From Acanthacorydalis orientalis (Eukaryota > Arthropoda > Insecta > Megaloptera > Corydalidae), in the NCBI GenBank assembly GCA_034766995.1, contig CM068314.1, positions 13,164,201 through 13,228,200 of the forward strand: a stretch of DNA of 64,000 nucleotides, given 5' to 3'. The notes under the pieces were generated by a model. The model was not told the DNA's origin, searched no databases, and was given only the letters and a program-made list of their open reading frames with translations. Made by a program: the position numbers and the translations under genes. Below, one piece after another: positions 11,616-23,692 of the stretch. Numbering within the stretch: position 1 is the first letter of the stretch; each line of letters begins with the position of its first letter.

Positions 11616-11935
11616 GATCCAAAAATAAATTTTTCACTCAACCTACAGATCACAAAAACTTTCTAAAAATTTTTTAATCAAAATTGTTCAATAATTGATA
11701 TTTTATTTTATATTGTTGTTAATATGCATTCTAATAAAAATTCCTTCATCCTGACAGTAGTTAGAATAAGAAAAAAAAGAATTATATTTTCTTCTAAATA
11801 TTAAGGCTTTAAGGATGATGATAACCCTTTTGAAACACATATACGCAAGAATCAAAAATTATCAATAATCACTTATTGAATATTTTTGACCAGAAAAATA
11901 TTTTTGGATGTGCGAAAAAATATTTTATGAAAAAA
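11616..11935. mobile_element. Long-TIR MITE, copy 1
   Basis: The left arm (TTTTTCACTCAACC through TTGTTCAATAATTGATA, 11616-11705) is the approximate reverse complement of the right arm (AATCACTTATTGAATATTTT through GATGTGCGAAAAA, 11860-11935). The right half begins TAAGGATGATGA, a word shared with the copy at 28238-28470. No coding frame. Confidence 0.55.
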
Positions 11936-12147
11936 CATTATGTACTTTTTCTTTTTCAGTTTAAAAACTATACGATATTATCTGAATATTTTTTTCAATC
12001 ATCTTTTATTTCAACTATCTTCAAGGAAAGTAAAGTATCAAATTAAAAAAGATCTAATAATTTATTGAAACTGTCATTATTTAAGAAAAATGGGAAAACA
12101 AAATAATATTCAAAAAATGTGAATATATATATATACACATACATATA

Positions 12148-12300
12148 TTAGGTTGCTATAAAAAATAATTGCAGTTTATGACCTTCAAATTCATATCAAT
12201 TTTTTTCAGCTAGCTGTTTTAAGTGGCCCAGAAGTGTTGAATGACATGCCTAACTTTTGTGCATGCTCTCGAATTGTTGTGCGCGGTTCTGAGTTTCTTA
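12148..12300 (-). mobile_element. Mariner family A remnant, 3' end plus DNA-binding domain fragment
   Basis: It starts with the terminal repeat TTAGGTTGCTATAAAAAATA. Reading the minus strand, a broken frame resembles the helix-turn-helix end of cecropia-type mariner transposase (IRELAHKLGMSHST-like), followed directly by the 3' untranslated end (TATGAATTTGAAGGTCATAA). The catalytic middle is missing. Frameshifts and a stop make it dead. Confidence 0.75.
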
Positions 12301-12912
12301 CTTTACGTTAAAATATCTGACATTTTAAAAAACAAATTTGTCATTCTTATAATATTAGTTTTATATTTTAAAATCTCGTGATTAAGAATTTTAAATTCTT
12401 TAGATATTTAAAATAATAATGACTGAAGTATTAAAATAAAAGTAAATATAAAAAAGAATAACACTAACTTCCACACGTTTACAAATTATAAATTATTTTC
12501 TGTTTGTTTGTGATGAAACATAAGATATCACATTAGATGTTTCTTTGGTCGTGTATCATCATGACGCTTTAATGTGGTGCCATTGTGGAAAGCGTAACAG
12601 ATCTAAGAGATTTAAATACAAAGAAGTTGCGGTTTTCTACCAGTCTCTTGAATCATATTAGTTTAATTCAAACAACCTTGGAATTTCGGTTGCTTATATT
12701 AGTAATGTATGCTTGTGTGATACAAATTGAATTAAGAAAATTTCCAAATTTCAAAATATTAATCATATTCTAAATATGGAATTATTAAATTCATTTAATA
12801 AATTATGGAAGAAATTGGATAAATTTTATGCTGATAAAATTAGAATGAAAATGTCAAATCAAAGTTAGTGTGAATAGAAAAAGTCAAAAATATTGTATAA
12901 TTATACAAATTG

Positions 12913-12919
<7 letters not shown>

Positions 12920-12953
<34 letters not shown>

Positions 12954-13008
12954 TATATTTTCATATATGTCAATACTTTCATTAAAAGTATACCATTAAC
13001 TATTCATA

Positions 13009-13056
<48 letters not shown>
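12920..13056. repeat. Two (TA)n arrays
   Basis: Arrays at 12920-12945 and 13011-13056, separated by about 65 bp of AT-rich unique sequence. Confidence 0.9.
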
Positions 13057-13058
<2 letters not shown>

Positions 13059-13373
13059 GTACTTATGTTCAATTATTATGATTGAAATAAAATAGTATTA
13101 TATATTCATGACCAATTTTTCTAATTACAGGTTTTTAAGAACACGAAATCGATAATAATTATTTTACATTATGTTTATTTTAATCATGCTTATTGCCTTG
13201 AAGTATATATATAAACATATTTATTACTATTGATTTATAATGTTTTATGTCCGTAAATATATATTCAATGGGTCGGTTTATTCGATTATAATATATTCAA
13301 TGCTACTTTTATTTATTTGTTGTTTTGACAACATATGTTAGTACATTCCAATAGAATAATGTTTCAATGTATA

Positions 13374-13380
<7 letters not shown>

Positions 13381-13414
<34 letters not shown>
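13381..13414. repeat. (TA)n microsatellite
   Basis: An AT alternation of 34 bp. Confidence 0.95.
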
Positions 13415-13417
<3 letters not shown>

Positions 13418-14188
13418 TATATTGACTTTAAATATTTTAATCTCAGTATTAGTCAAAATTAATGTATTTTCTAATAAAATGGTTTTCCAGTATTTTAAAA
13501 TTCTTTTATATTTTTTGTATGGTATTTTTTCTATCTAAAAATAAAAACAGTCAGACAATCAGATATTAGTGTAATAAAATGAATTGTGTACCAATAGAAT
13601 ACTAAAATTTAAACTTAATTTAAAATGTTAATAATAATAATAATAATGTTAATAGGTGATTTTCATGTGTTATTAACGTATAACAAATAATTTTCAGAAT
13701 AGCCAGATATCAAACCGTAGGCACAGGAGTATCGTTTAAATGGTTAAATTTAAACAATAATTTTTTTAGTCAATGAAAGTTACTCCATTACGTCTAAATA
13801 TATTCATGGATTTAATAAAAAAAATATATACAATTTATTTTATTCGATTCTAAGGCCAACAAAAATGAAAATCTTCAAAAAATTAAAATTAAAAGTCGGT
13901 TTGAGAAACTATAATTGTGAATAAATACTGTTATCAGGGAAATAATATTATAATACTTTTAGAAATACTTTTATCAAAGAGTAGATTATCTTAGATAAAA
14001 TATAACGAAATTAGAAATATATTGTCGTCTTAAATGAAAATAGTTTATTAATAATACTAATTCTATAACACAAAAAAGTTGAAGTGTTTGTTCTGTTTGA
14101 ACGTTTCATTTTTATTTGATGAGTTCTATGAATATAAAGTTACTATTTTAGTAAGGTTTTAAATTATTAAGTAAATAAATTTTAGATC

Positions 14189-14189
<1 letters not shown>

Positions 14190-14242
<53 letters not shown>

Positions 14243-14274
14243 CTATATATATATGTCTATATATATATATATGC

Positions 14275-14324
<50 letters not shown>
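14190..14324. repeat. Interrupted (TA)n array
   Basis: An AT alternation of about 135 bp broken by single substitutions (TTTATATATATCTATATAT, ATGTCTAT, ATGCATAT). It lies just downstream of a TMTC2 exon with a weak donor. Confidence 0.95.
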
Positions 14325-14329
<5 letters not shown>

Positions 14330-14405
14330 TAAATTACTCATAATCAATGTACATACATATTCCTTAATTCACTACAGCTCAGTATAATTAAATATTAAAA
14401 CAGAC

Positions 14406-14584
14406 CGTTGGACGTAACTGCACTGCCTGACGGTACCACTGTTCAGCGTCGTGACGCCGATCGGCTTGACGGAGCGCCGTAGCAGCAGCGACCACAAGTT
14501 CGTAGTCATCCGGTTTGAGTTCAGCAGCGCGAACGTAGTGTAAAGCTGCTTCTGCATGCCTTTGTTGTGATGCTAGAAATTCGC
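14406..14584 (-). CDS. TMTC2: TMTC2, internal exon with the penultimate TPRs
   Basis: This 179-nt exon enters with two bases completing a Gly codon and leaves in phase 0 after the Thr codon ACG. It encodes EFLASQQRHAEAALHYVRAA, ELKPDDYELVVAAA and then ALRQADRRHDAEQWY ending in LRPT. This corresponds to the human TMTC2 block with FNAAHMLRQAS and LRPN as I recall it. Its codons are markedly GC-rich (GCG, CGC, CTC) against very AT-rich flanks. The donor reads GTCTGT, a poor match to the consensus GTRAGT, but no other GT keeps the reading frame into the last exon. The acceptor is TTTTTCTAG. It is separated from the upstream exon by about 25.9 kb. The plus-side (TA)n arrays at 14190-14324 lie just inside the next intron. 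Confidence 0.88.
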
Positions 14585-14920
14585 CTAGAAAAATCGAAAA
14601 AATTAGATAAATTCTTTAAACATTTGTAGATCTTATGTCTAGAAACAGAATTTAAAATCTTCAGGAAATATGTTATAAATAGTATAGTAAAGTGATAATG
14701 TAAGAATGGTACGCTTATGACTAGTACTATATAATATTTTGTAGTAGTTTGTTACTGGAAATTGTAGACACCGAGATAAATATATAATAACTGCAGCAAA
14801 CATTACATCTGCAAAATGAATATGAAGAGAGTTTTGCAGTTCCATGGAAATATAAATGTTGAAGTGAAATTTTCAATTCCAAGACCTCATACTTTATTAA
14901 TTTTATTCATGAAAATCCTT

Positions 14921-14923
<3 letters not shown>

Positions 14924-14956
<33 letters not shown>
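14924..14956. repeat. (TA)n microsatellite
   Basis: An AT alternation upstream of a degenerate ribozyme-like motif. Confidence 0.9.
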
Positions 14957-14961
<5 letters not shown>

Positions 14962-16172
14962 ATATTCTTGGTAGTGTTTTTTTTTGAAGCCGTTTTGTTT
15001 TATCATCTGCAGCAACCGACTTCAGTATTTAGACCTTTTTCAGATAACCTAATGTTTTTTAATAGCTTTCCTATGGTTTACATATCTTATATAATATTAA
15101 TACAGTAATATATAACCTGATGAAGCAAGTTAATGGATTTTATCAACTGGAATACTATGAATCAAGTTAAATAAGAAATAAAGTAAGGTACTAGCAGCAA
15201 AGTTCCACCTTAAGATATCGAAAGACGAAACTAATAGTGGAAGAAAAAGAAAATATAGTGACATCAAGGACATAACTTGAAACCCAAATACACAGAGATG
15301 GAACAAATCACTTAGACATTTTAAAATAATCAACCACTTGGCTGTCCCTTTCAATATATTTTCTTACTAATCTACTAAACAGATATAAGTTTCATTTCTA
15401 GCAGAATTGGATATCTTTATGAAATTTTCTACTTGAAAATATATACCAGTATTAATAAATTTATGAATTATAATTTCTAGATTTATTAAAACTTTGTCTC
15501 ATAACTTCACTGACTACTAAACCAGCGTGAAGATTTAATAAAAAAATCATTTTAAGAAAACAAGATATATGAAAAATACAAACAAGAAGATTAATTTAGT
15601 TTAATTTCTGTATTAAATATCAAAGAAAATCAAGAACAAAGTAAACACTTCAATGAACGTTCTAGAATGCCACTAGTAAAACTGTAAGAAACATGTATGC
15701 ATTGATCAGTGAAAAAGTACATCACAACTAAGTAAAATTCTCAAACGTTCAAAAATATTCAGATAAATGTATCAAGACCCCTCTCTTCGTACTTGTAACT
15801 TTAGAGCAGGAAGTTAAAAACTTTCTAATTTCAAAAAATTAAAAATGGTACACCTATTGCAAACAAAGTAAAGCAGAAAATAACTAATATAAAAGAAGCA
15901 AAAAAATACTACCATGAATCCATGATTTTAACTAATATTTTACTGAAAAAATGTCAAATTGCAATGAATTTTAATTATAATATTTAAAAAAATTAAAATC
16001 TATGATTATAAAGTTTTAAAATTCATTTATTACTCTCTGAGAAATCAAGTTTTAATTTCTTAAAAATAAAATTTATTTATAAAATAGATAAGAAAATCTT
16101 TAAGCTTAAGTCCTGAAATTTGGTTTTGAAAACTAAAAATATAAAATCAAAACACATTTATTTGTTTTATAC

Positions 16173-16199
16173 TATATATATATATATATATATATATAT
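16173..16199. repeat. (TA)n microsatellite
   Basis: A short AT alternation of 27 bp. Confidence 0.9.
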
Positions 16200-16896
16200 T
16201 GTGTAATGTACAAGAAAATTTAATTTAATTATAAATGAAAGTATAAAATGTTCGTCTTTCGATTCGTTATAATATTTTATTCGTGGATTAACTCTAATGT
16301 CACTCATTTTTTTCTTAACTATGTAAGTATTAATGTATCTGAGGTAGCCAAGTTCTGCAACTAGTCATACTAAAAACAAAGTAAGTAACCAAATCGTAAA
16401 TACTCTAAAAGAATAATATTCTTCAAACTATTTAACTATATACAAAAAAAGACAAATTTAAAATATAATAACGTCATTCAAAAAAGAAATAAATATTAAT
16501 AATGTAATTAATTGTCGATATCAATGATACTGAAAATGAAAAGTGTAATTAGTTAAAAGATAAAAATTAAAATAATTTACAAAATGAAACATCCCCAATA
16601 AATTAAAAATTTACTTTAATAAAAATATTCATTAGTGAACATTAACTATTTATGAAAATTTAATATTTCCTGTTTGATATGTTGTTGTAATTGTTATTAA
16701 ATTGATCTGCAGTAAATTGAGACAATAATTATTTCATTATTAGTTAAATTAAATAATACAAAGAAATACTATATGGAAATATGATAAAATCGTGGTATTT
16801 ATAGGAAAAAATATATAGATTTTATAAATTTTTACTAAATGTAATAAGAGTAAAACAGACATGAAAGTATTGATTGAGAATATACCTACTTAAAAG

Positions 16897-16898
<2 letters not shown>

Positions 16899-16985
<87 letters not shown>

Positions 16986-17001
16986 CGTGTGTATCTATCT
17001 A

Positions 17002-17039
<38 letters not shown>

Positions 17040-17055
17040 GTGTGTGTGTGTGTGT
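16899..17055. repeat. Compound (TA)n(TG)n(ATCT)n(TA)n(TG)n array
   Basis: A long TA block passes into TG repeats, ATCT repeats, a second TA block and a second TG block. Short open frames across it are artefacts. Confidence 0.95.
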
Positions 17056-17921
17056 CGCACAAAATTGTAAATCAGATTTTTTTATATTTTGTTTGCGCAG
17101 CAATTGGATTTTTATCGATGTGGATTTGTGTTCGATTTTATTTACTTCGCGAACATGCCCGTCTTTATATTTATTTGTTCGATATCGTCACTTCCACATC
17201 GGTAAAAGAGATTTGTTTAACCAATGTTTGGAATTCGGTTTGCTTTTAGTTAGATTCGATTTGTGATATAAAAAAGCCTGAAAACATTTAGGAAACGAGG
17301 TTACATTCGTTATTAGAGCAAATGATGTTTGTGCAGTGCATTGGATAAAATTATTTTATTTACTGCTGCATAAAACGTTTATGTTGTATTAAAATAGCAG
17401 ACAGGATGCACTGAAGTATGTTTAGATTGATGTTTATGTACATGACAATATGTGCGGTTCGATAATCATATATCAAATATGACAAACGGAAACTTAACTA
17501 GAATTAATTGAAGTTTGATAATAGTACGGGTCTGCATACAAATTAATATTGTTAATGTTACTGAATAATAATTGAACAAAAATAATTTGTTAACAGATAA
17601 ATATATGTTATAATTCATAAATTCATTTTTCACTCACATCTTATATAATGAAAAACATTTCTGGTCAACTAATAATAATTTCTTTTCTAATCGAAAACGT
17701 ACAATAATTACTTATTGATGATTTTTGTTTACTTCTTGTGTGGATTTCGATGGGGTTACCGTTATGCTTAAAGAACAAAGGAACCAAAAAATCTAATAAT
17801 ATAATGATTAGATTTTTCTGAATTTAGATAAATAAGTAGTTAAAGTTAAGGAGTGAATCGATAAGTGAGTTCATTAGCGCCAGTTGAACTTTAGAATGTA
17901 CACATAAGCAATAATCAATTA

Positions 17922-18161
17922 TTAGATTCGTAGGAAAGTAATTGTGGTTTTTGTTTTTTGAATTCTAACCTTATTTTTTTCAATGAAAGTATCATTTTAT
18001 AATATTGATATTAATATCATTTTAAAGTGCATTTTTTGCAATAACTCGAGAGGTTGGACCCTTAGTCATCCAATAGTTCCGGACAACTTAAAACAGCTAA
18101 CTAAAAAAAATGTATATGAATTTGAAGGTCATAAAACGTAATTATTTTTCTACCAACCTGA
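17922..18161 (+). mobile_element. Mariner family A deletion derivative with both termini (240 bp)
   Basis: The left terminus TTAGATTCGTAGGAAAGTAA and right terminus ending TTTTTCTACCAACCTGA are both present, next to TA dinucleotides. The first part matches the 5' untranslated region of the copy at 58505-58782 (shared ATTCTAACCTTA and TCATTTTAAAGTGCATTTT). The middle keeps only the AGTTCCGGACAACTTAAAAC segment, then jumps to the 3' end. It behaves as a MITE of the mariner family. Confidence 0.85.
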
Positions 18162-18474
18162 TATTAAAATTTTGTGATCACAAATATTTTTTTATGATTA
18201 GTGGAATAAATAGAGATTTTACTTGTGAAAGTAAATTTAAACATATTGTAAAAAACTACATTATGATATTATATATTTTTTATATAACATTAATCAAGAA
18301 ATTATTTTATTAATTAAAAAAACCTCTATTTCGAAAAATCTTAAAAATAATTTTTGTGTTTTAATTATTGATGGACTATAAATTATACTACTTTATAATG
18401 AAGACAGAATTGCATCTAAAAACTTGTTAGTTAATTTAGTATCAATACATGTGAAAACAATTTTTATATTACCA

Positions 18475-18840
18475 GGAGGCTCCGCCCTCTGCTCGCTAAC
18501 GCGCACTCTCCCCTAACAAATAACAGTAATTAATCCCCCTCACAAATTAGCAGAAATTAAGATGTCACTCGTAAATTTTTACTGAAAAAGTTTAAAAAAT
18601 TAACAACAAAATATATGTTAAAATGTGTAACTATTTTTTACTCTAAAGCTTCAGTGAATACAGTATTTTGAACAAATTTCTTATCAATTTTACACTGAAA
18701 TCGTATAGTCCCTTACGTTGTACATCACAAGAGAGCTATATACATATGACTGATGTCAATAAATCAGAACAGAGACCATGTGACCTCCAATAACCAATCA
18801 GAACATGAATAAAAATCAATTTCCGACAATGACAACAGGA
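18475..18840 (+). repeat. Unclassified dispersed repeat, copy 1
   Basis: It shares, in the same order, AATTAACAAC, ATGTTAAAAT, TGAATACA, ATCGTATA, ATATGACTGATGTCAA and AATCAGAACAGA(A/G)ACCA with the reverse complement of 21117-21530. It starts with a GC-rich head (GGAGGCTCCGCCCTCTGCTC). No coding frame and no recognisable termini. Confidence 0.6.
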
Positions 18841-18915
18841 CTGGTTTTTAATTATCGAAAGAAAATACATTAAGTTCAATTAATTATTTTTTATATTTCA
18901 TGTAATTATATAATG

Positions 18916-19274
18916 TTAACACATTGACTGCCACGGTGGTCACCCGTGAGCGGCACTTGTATTCTCAGTGGGGCCTTGATGGTCATCTGTTTTAGAATGA
19001 TTAGAATAAGATGAATATCATCGACTAAACAATTTTGAATAGAAAAAAAAATTTTCTAAATTCTTTCTGTTCGAAACGACTTACTAACTGATCCAGATAT
19101 GTTTGTCAAAACAAATTAAATGTAGTTTATTGAAGTGTATATAATGCGTAAACATAGCAGACATTCATTTCCTTTTTTTGTTCTTGTTCGGTAGTTTTCG
19201 AAAAACAGTTTATCAACCGGGCGCACTGTAGATCTATGATGGACACTCGACCACCAGCGAGATAAACGCATTAC
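18916..19274. mobile_element. piggyBac-like element fragment
   Basis: It begins TTAACACATTGACTGCCACG, a start common to insect piggyBac-like elements, and continues into GGTGGTCACCCGTGAGCGGC. The right end near 19274, read inward, has a related CTGGTGGTCGAGTGTCC, so degenerate inverted ends are likely, but the second TTAA has decayed. No coding frame was seen. Confidence 0.5.
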
Positions 19275-19525
19275 TGATAAAAGCTTGATCTTATTTAATC
19301 ACATTCCTTAATATTTTATCATTAAATGCTTAGAATAATGAAAATTTTATTGTAGCCTCAAGAGCAAAACATAAAAGTTGCGTTTAACAGTGGATACATA
19401 TTTTATAGTTAGTATTTTAACTGAAATACATTTTCACACCTCTTTGTTCAATTTTTTGGTAATTGTTTCCATTATAAATGAATAATCTATTCATAAGAAC
19501 TTTTGAATGAAAAAATCCTTATTAT

Positions 19526-19570
19526 ATCTATCTATCCACCTAGAAATCTATCTATCTATCTATCTATCTA

Positions 19571-19631
<61 letters not shown>

Positions 19632-19664
19632 GTATGTATGTATAAATGTATGTATGTATGTATA
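19526..19664. repeat. Compound (TATC)n(TA)n(TATG)n array
   Basis: TATC tetranucleotides pass into TA dinucleotides and then into TATG tetranucleotides. Confidence 0.95.
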
Positions 19665-21116
19665 AACAACATTTAAAAATATTTTTTATGAATATAAAAC
19701 TATTACATGGCCATCCGCACAGAAATTCAAAAAGACTTAACGAGGAATTCAATACAACACAACAAACTAAATATTTTCCATGTTATAGTCAGTGTGTCGC
19801 TCCAACACTATAGGTTATTAGATTACGAATAAATTGTATTCGCAAAAAAGGGAAATGGCCCTTCACGAAGGATATAAAAACGAATTATATAGTTCTGTGT
19901 GTTTGGCGTTGTGTTCAAACGTCCCTTTCCACGTATCGTCCACATACGTATACACACATACACACATATGAATCCAACAGTGGCGTGCAGCAATGGAATT
20001 GTATCGATATAATTGGTACCGTTATAACAGAGTTAAAAAGAAATTCAGGAAACATTGATGACACTTTTATTAACGCTAAATTTGAATTTATGTTGTTTTC
20101 CTGTGTTTTTTTCGCGCTATACGTGCGGATTTGAGTCTAAACGTAAACATTGATATGTGACCGGAATATAAATGAATGGGAGGTAAAAATGAATGTTGTG
20201 TGTTTTCTGCGTTGTTATGTTGAAAATAATGTAATTGTTGATCAGTCACTGTATACCACTTTTATTATGTTTAATGACTTTTGGTATTAAGCTTTACAGC
20301 AGAAAAAAAAACACAAACGTATATTACTGAGCTTTCGAATTATTAATCGATTAATGTACAAATTTATAACATCAAGAGATAACTGACGGAAAACAATTCG
20401 GATTGATTTACAATCGGTGTGATTTATAGAATTTTTAAATCGTAAATAAATAACGAGCACAAACTAAATTTATTTCGAAATAAACGTTATGATAACACAT
20501 TTTTAATTTCAATCGTTGTTCAAATCCTACATTATATTTTTGTATGTAAATTGTGTTTCGAAGGGATTAAAATCATACTATTGGGTGTACGGAAACAAAA
20601 TTATACTAAACGGAATTTATTGTACTAACTGAATTATATTTAAATTGAAACATTTAAAAAGTACATACACATATATACACATATTTTTTCTGATTCTACA
20701 AAAATTGTCAATGAATACTTTATATTCAAATAAAATATGATTATTTTGTCTGTGTGAAATATTAAAATTAATTACATTTCAAACAATTTCACACATATTT
20801 AACATAAATAGAATAAGTAAATTTGATGAACATGTTTTATTAATTTCTAATTTCAGTAACTTAACCATTTATTTCAAAAATATGTCTATATAGTAAATAT
20901 ATCTTTTTTATATTTTGTGTTTTAAGAAGTTTATTGTTTTGGCATTTGAGAGGTTGCATTTTTAGGGCTTTAAATGTAGAACCTATAATTCAGCCGTTCG
21001 TCACAATCAAAAAAGATATAGCATACATATATAAATTTCTAGAAATGACTATATTTTCTTTCTATATATAAAAAATAATTCCATCGAAAAAACCATTATA
21101 ATTTTAGTTTGTTTTA

Positions 21117-21530
21117 TATAGACCACCTCCTTGCAACGCTACTCCCTTTGCTACACTCCACAAGTAGCACATTAACCATTTTCATCCCCGATCATCAAAG
21201 ATTGGTTGAAGGATATTGCGTGGTTTCTGTTCTGATTGGTTGACATCAGTAACATGTATGTAGGTCTCTCACCGTATACAATGAAAGTGGTGTATACGAT
21301 TCAAATGTGAAAATGATGGCATTTATTGAGAATATTGTATTCATTGAGGTTTTAGTGTAAAGAAATTGATACAAATTTTAACATTGCATTTGGTTGTTAA
21401 TTTTTATACACTTTTCCAATAACAAAATTTTCGATTACATTTTACGGAGATTATTTATGAGTAAAATTTGTTAGGTCAGTTAGAGAAGAAGCTCCCCAAA
21501 TGGCCGACGAGCTTAACGAGTAGTAGACAG
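21117..21530 (-). repeat. Unclassified dispersed repeat, copy 2 (inverted)
   Basis: The minus strand repeats the order of copy 1: a head with GCTCGTCGGCCATTTGGGGA, then AATTAACAACCAAATGCAAT, TGAATACAATATTC, ATCGTATACACC, TTACTGATGTCAACCAATCA and GAACAGAAACCA. The two copies are well diverged and about 2.3 kb apart in opposite orientation. Confidence 0.6.
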
Positions 21531-22070
21531 AAACCCCAAGTTATTAAAAAAAATTAATAAGTAAACATTTTTAAATTGAACTATTTATTTGTTTGTATAC
21601 ACATAGGGGTTAGAACTAATTGTTATGATTATAAAAGTATTTTTTTGATTTTTTTATACAAACTTGCACACTTCCACTTGATTAAAAAATGAACTCTTAT
21701 GGAAGGAATTCTAAAAAAGAACAAAGGTTTTATTAATTACTTATTCTCTTTTAAATCTATACTTAAAGCATTTTACTACTAAAGGTAGTGAATTCTACAT
21801 ACAGTAATATAATTTATTACAGGCACAAGAACCTATGTGAAAAATTAAACCACCACCCATACGCTTTTTTGTAATTGTCTAATTAAATTTTAAATACTTA
21901 ACAATCATTTTTGTCGTATAAAAAAGAGAAATTATTCTATAATTAAATTGTGTTTGTATTAAAAAATCAATAAAGTTTAAGTATAGTAGCAGAACTTGCA
22001 ATTTTTTTCTAACGTTTTATTAAATAACAAAACACATTTTCAATAAAAAGTAATAAGAATTAAATTAACA

Positions 22071-22090
22071 TCTATCTATCTATCTATCTA

Positions 22091-22144
<54 letters not shown>
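22071..22144. repeat. Compound (TATC)n(TC)n(TA)n array
   Basis: TATC, then a pure TC block, then TA. It is the third compound array with a TATC part within about 5 kb. Confidence 0.95.
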
Positions 22145-22145
<1 letters not shown>

Positions 22146-22669
22146 GTTCATGTGTAGACGTATGTGTCTGGGTATAAAGTTTGGATTTAAAAAAAAATTA
22201 TATTTTAATCATTGATTAAAAAGAGGTTAATGTCATATATTTGCAATGTTAATTGTCACAATTTTATTGATTTTCTTCACACACTGTTAATTAAATGTGT
22301 CTCAAATTTTAAGTATGTACGTAAGAATATATTTTACATAAGTTCTACCTCATTATAATCTTAACGTATATATTTTTTTTCAAAACAAAATTCTATAATA
22401 TTTATTCATTATCGTATAAAGGTTTTTCTCTATTTTCTGCACGAGTTCTGTATATAAATTGAATAAAAATTGCGAAGAGTTTCATATTCTTTTATTTTTT
22501 AAAAAATGCACCAAAGTGCATAAAACTATATACATTTATTATTTCTTTCTGTGCTAGAAAGATATTTATTTGAAATTTTTGCACGTGAGGATGGTAATTC
22601 CCAAGCATCATTTAAAATAATCATTAGTTACGAAAGGACTTTCAGAATTTCGATCAATTAAAGTGCATA

Positions 22670-22910
22670 AATTATGCAAGTCCGCTTAGTTCCGTATACT
22701 GGATATTAAATATTCATCAATTAGAGGCAGAGCTAAGCGCCTACTGCTGTTGCAACACTCATTTGCGCCCTCCGTCATGCAACGACATACAACCGTACGG
22801 TTAAACAGACGCTGTTATATTTGCAAATATGTATTAATTCTCTCACTGCATAAATTGAATCACGAGATGCGTATCAATTTAATCATCCGTGTAAAAGTAA
22901 ATTTATCGCA
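22670..22910. other. GC-richer non-coding patch
   Basis: It contains CTAAGCGCCTACTGCTGTTG and ATTTGCGCCCTCCGTCATGC, with more CpG than its surroundings. There is no sustained reading frame. It could be regulatory or an old repeat. Confidence 0.3.
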
Positions 22911-23648
22911 TTAAATATGAAATGATTCAAGAATAAATTTAATGATTCAAATGTGAGTGTATATGAGTTGATTTGTTTTTTTACTAGAAGTTTTTATAAC
23001 AAGAATTCGAATTGTATAAAAATGAATAGAACAAATTATATTTATTACTGATTGCTTTATAATTCGTTGTTTTATTTTCTAAGAATTCATATGAACATTT
23101 ATTCATTTTTAATGTTGATATTTTTTTTATAAATATATATCGAAATTAATAAGTATTTTTAGACTTAATTTGATATATTTGTCATTTAATTATAGATACT
23201 TTCAAAAGCTCATAGTATTTTTTTCATTAACAAATTACTTTTTCAATTTTCTCACTAACCATTTTTTTCTAGTCATAAGTGTTCAATAAATAATTATTGA
23301 TTATTTATATCTCACGTTTGTAAAAAATTCGATGGAATTGTATTATTATTATAGCGCTAAAGTAGAGAAAATATTTCTGAAACATTTTTTTCTAATTTTA
23401 AAAATATTTCAAATTTATCTACACGAAAAAATTCAAAATATTAATCATTTTTTTCATTTTATTGTACGGGAAAGTATAAGAAAGATTTTGCATCAGCTAG
23501 TTATTTATGAAACATTTTTGTTAGAATAATTTAGAAACATAATTCAAATTTATTTGCAAGAAAAATTCAAAATACTTATCATTTTTTTCATTTTTTCCAG
23601 TTACTTGCTAAAAGTTATAAATAGATAATAATTATTGTTATATATTTA

Positions 23649-23654
<6 letters not shown>

Positions 23655-23690
<36 letters not shown>
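23655..23690. repeat. (TA)n microsatellite
   Basis: An AT alternation flanked on both sides by the word AATTATTGTTAT. Confidence 0.9.

Positions 23691-23692
<2 letters not shown>

Larger units (their letters stand above)
10841..14405 (-). other. TMTC2 last intron, about 3.6 kb
   Basis: The intron runs between the phase-0 exons 14406-14584 and 10688-10840. It holds several (TA)n arrays, a long-TIR MITE (11616-11935) and a mariner remnant (12148-12300). No other coding segment was seen. Confidence 0.8.

Noticed and set aside
14985..15045. CTGCAGATGATAAAAC and CTGAAAAAGGTC on the minus strand, resembling the hammerhead-like motif
   Set aside because: Core bases are missing (no GAAAC followed by GTC), so it is at most a decayed copy and does not support a ribozyme call by itself.
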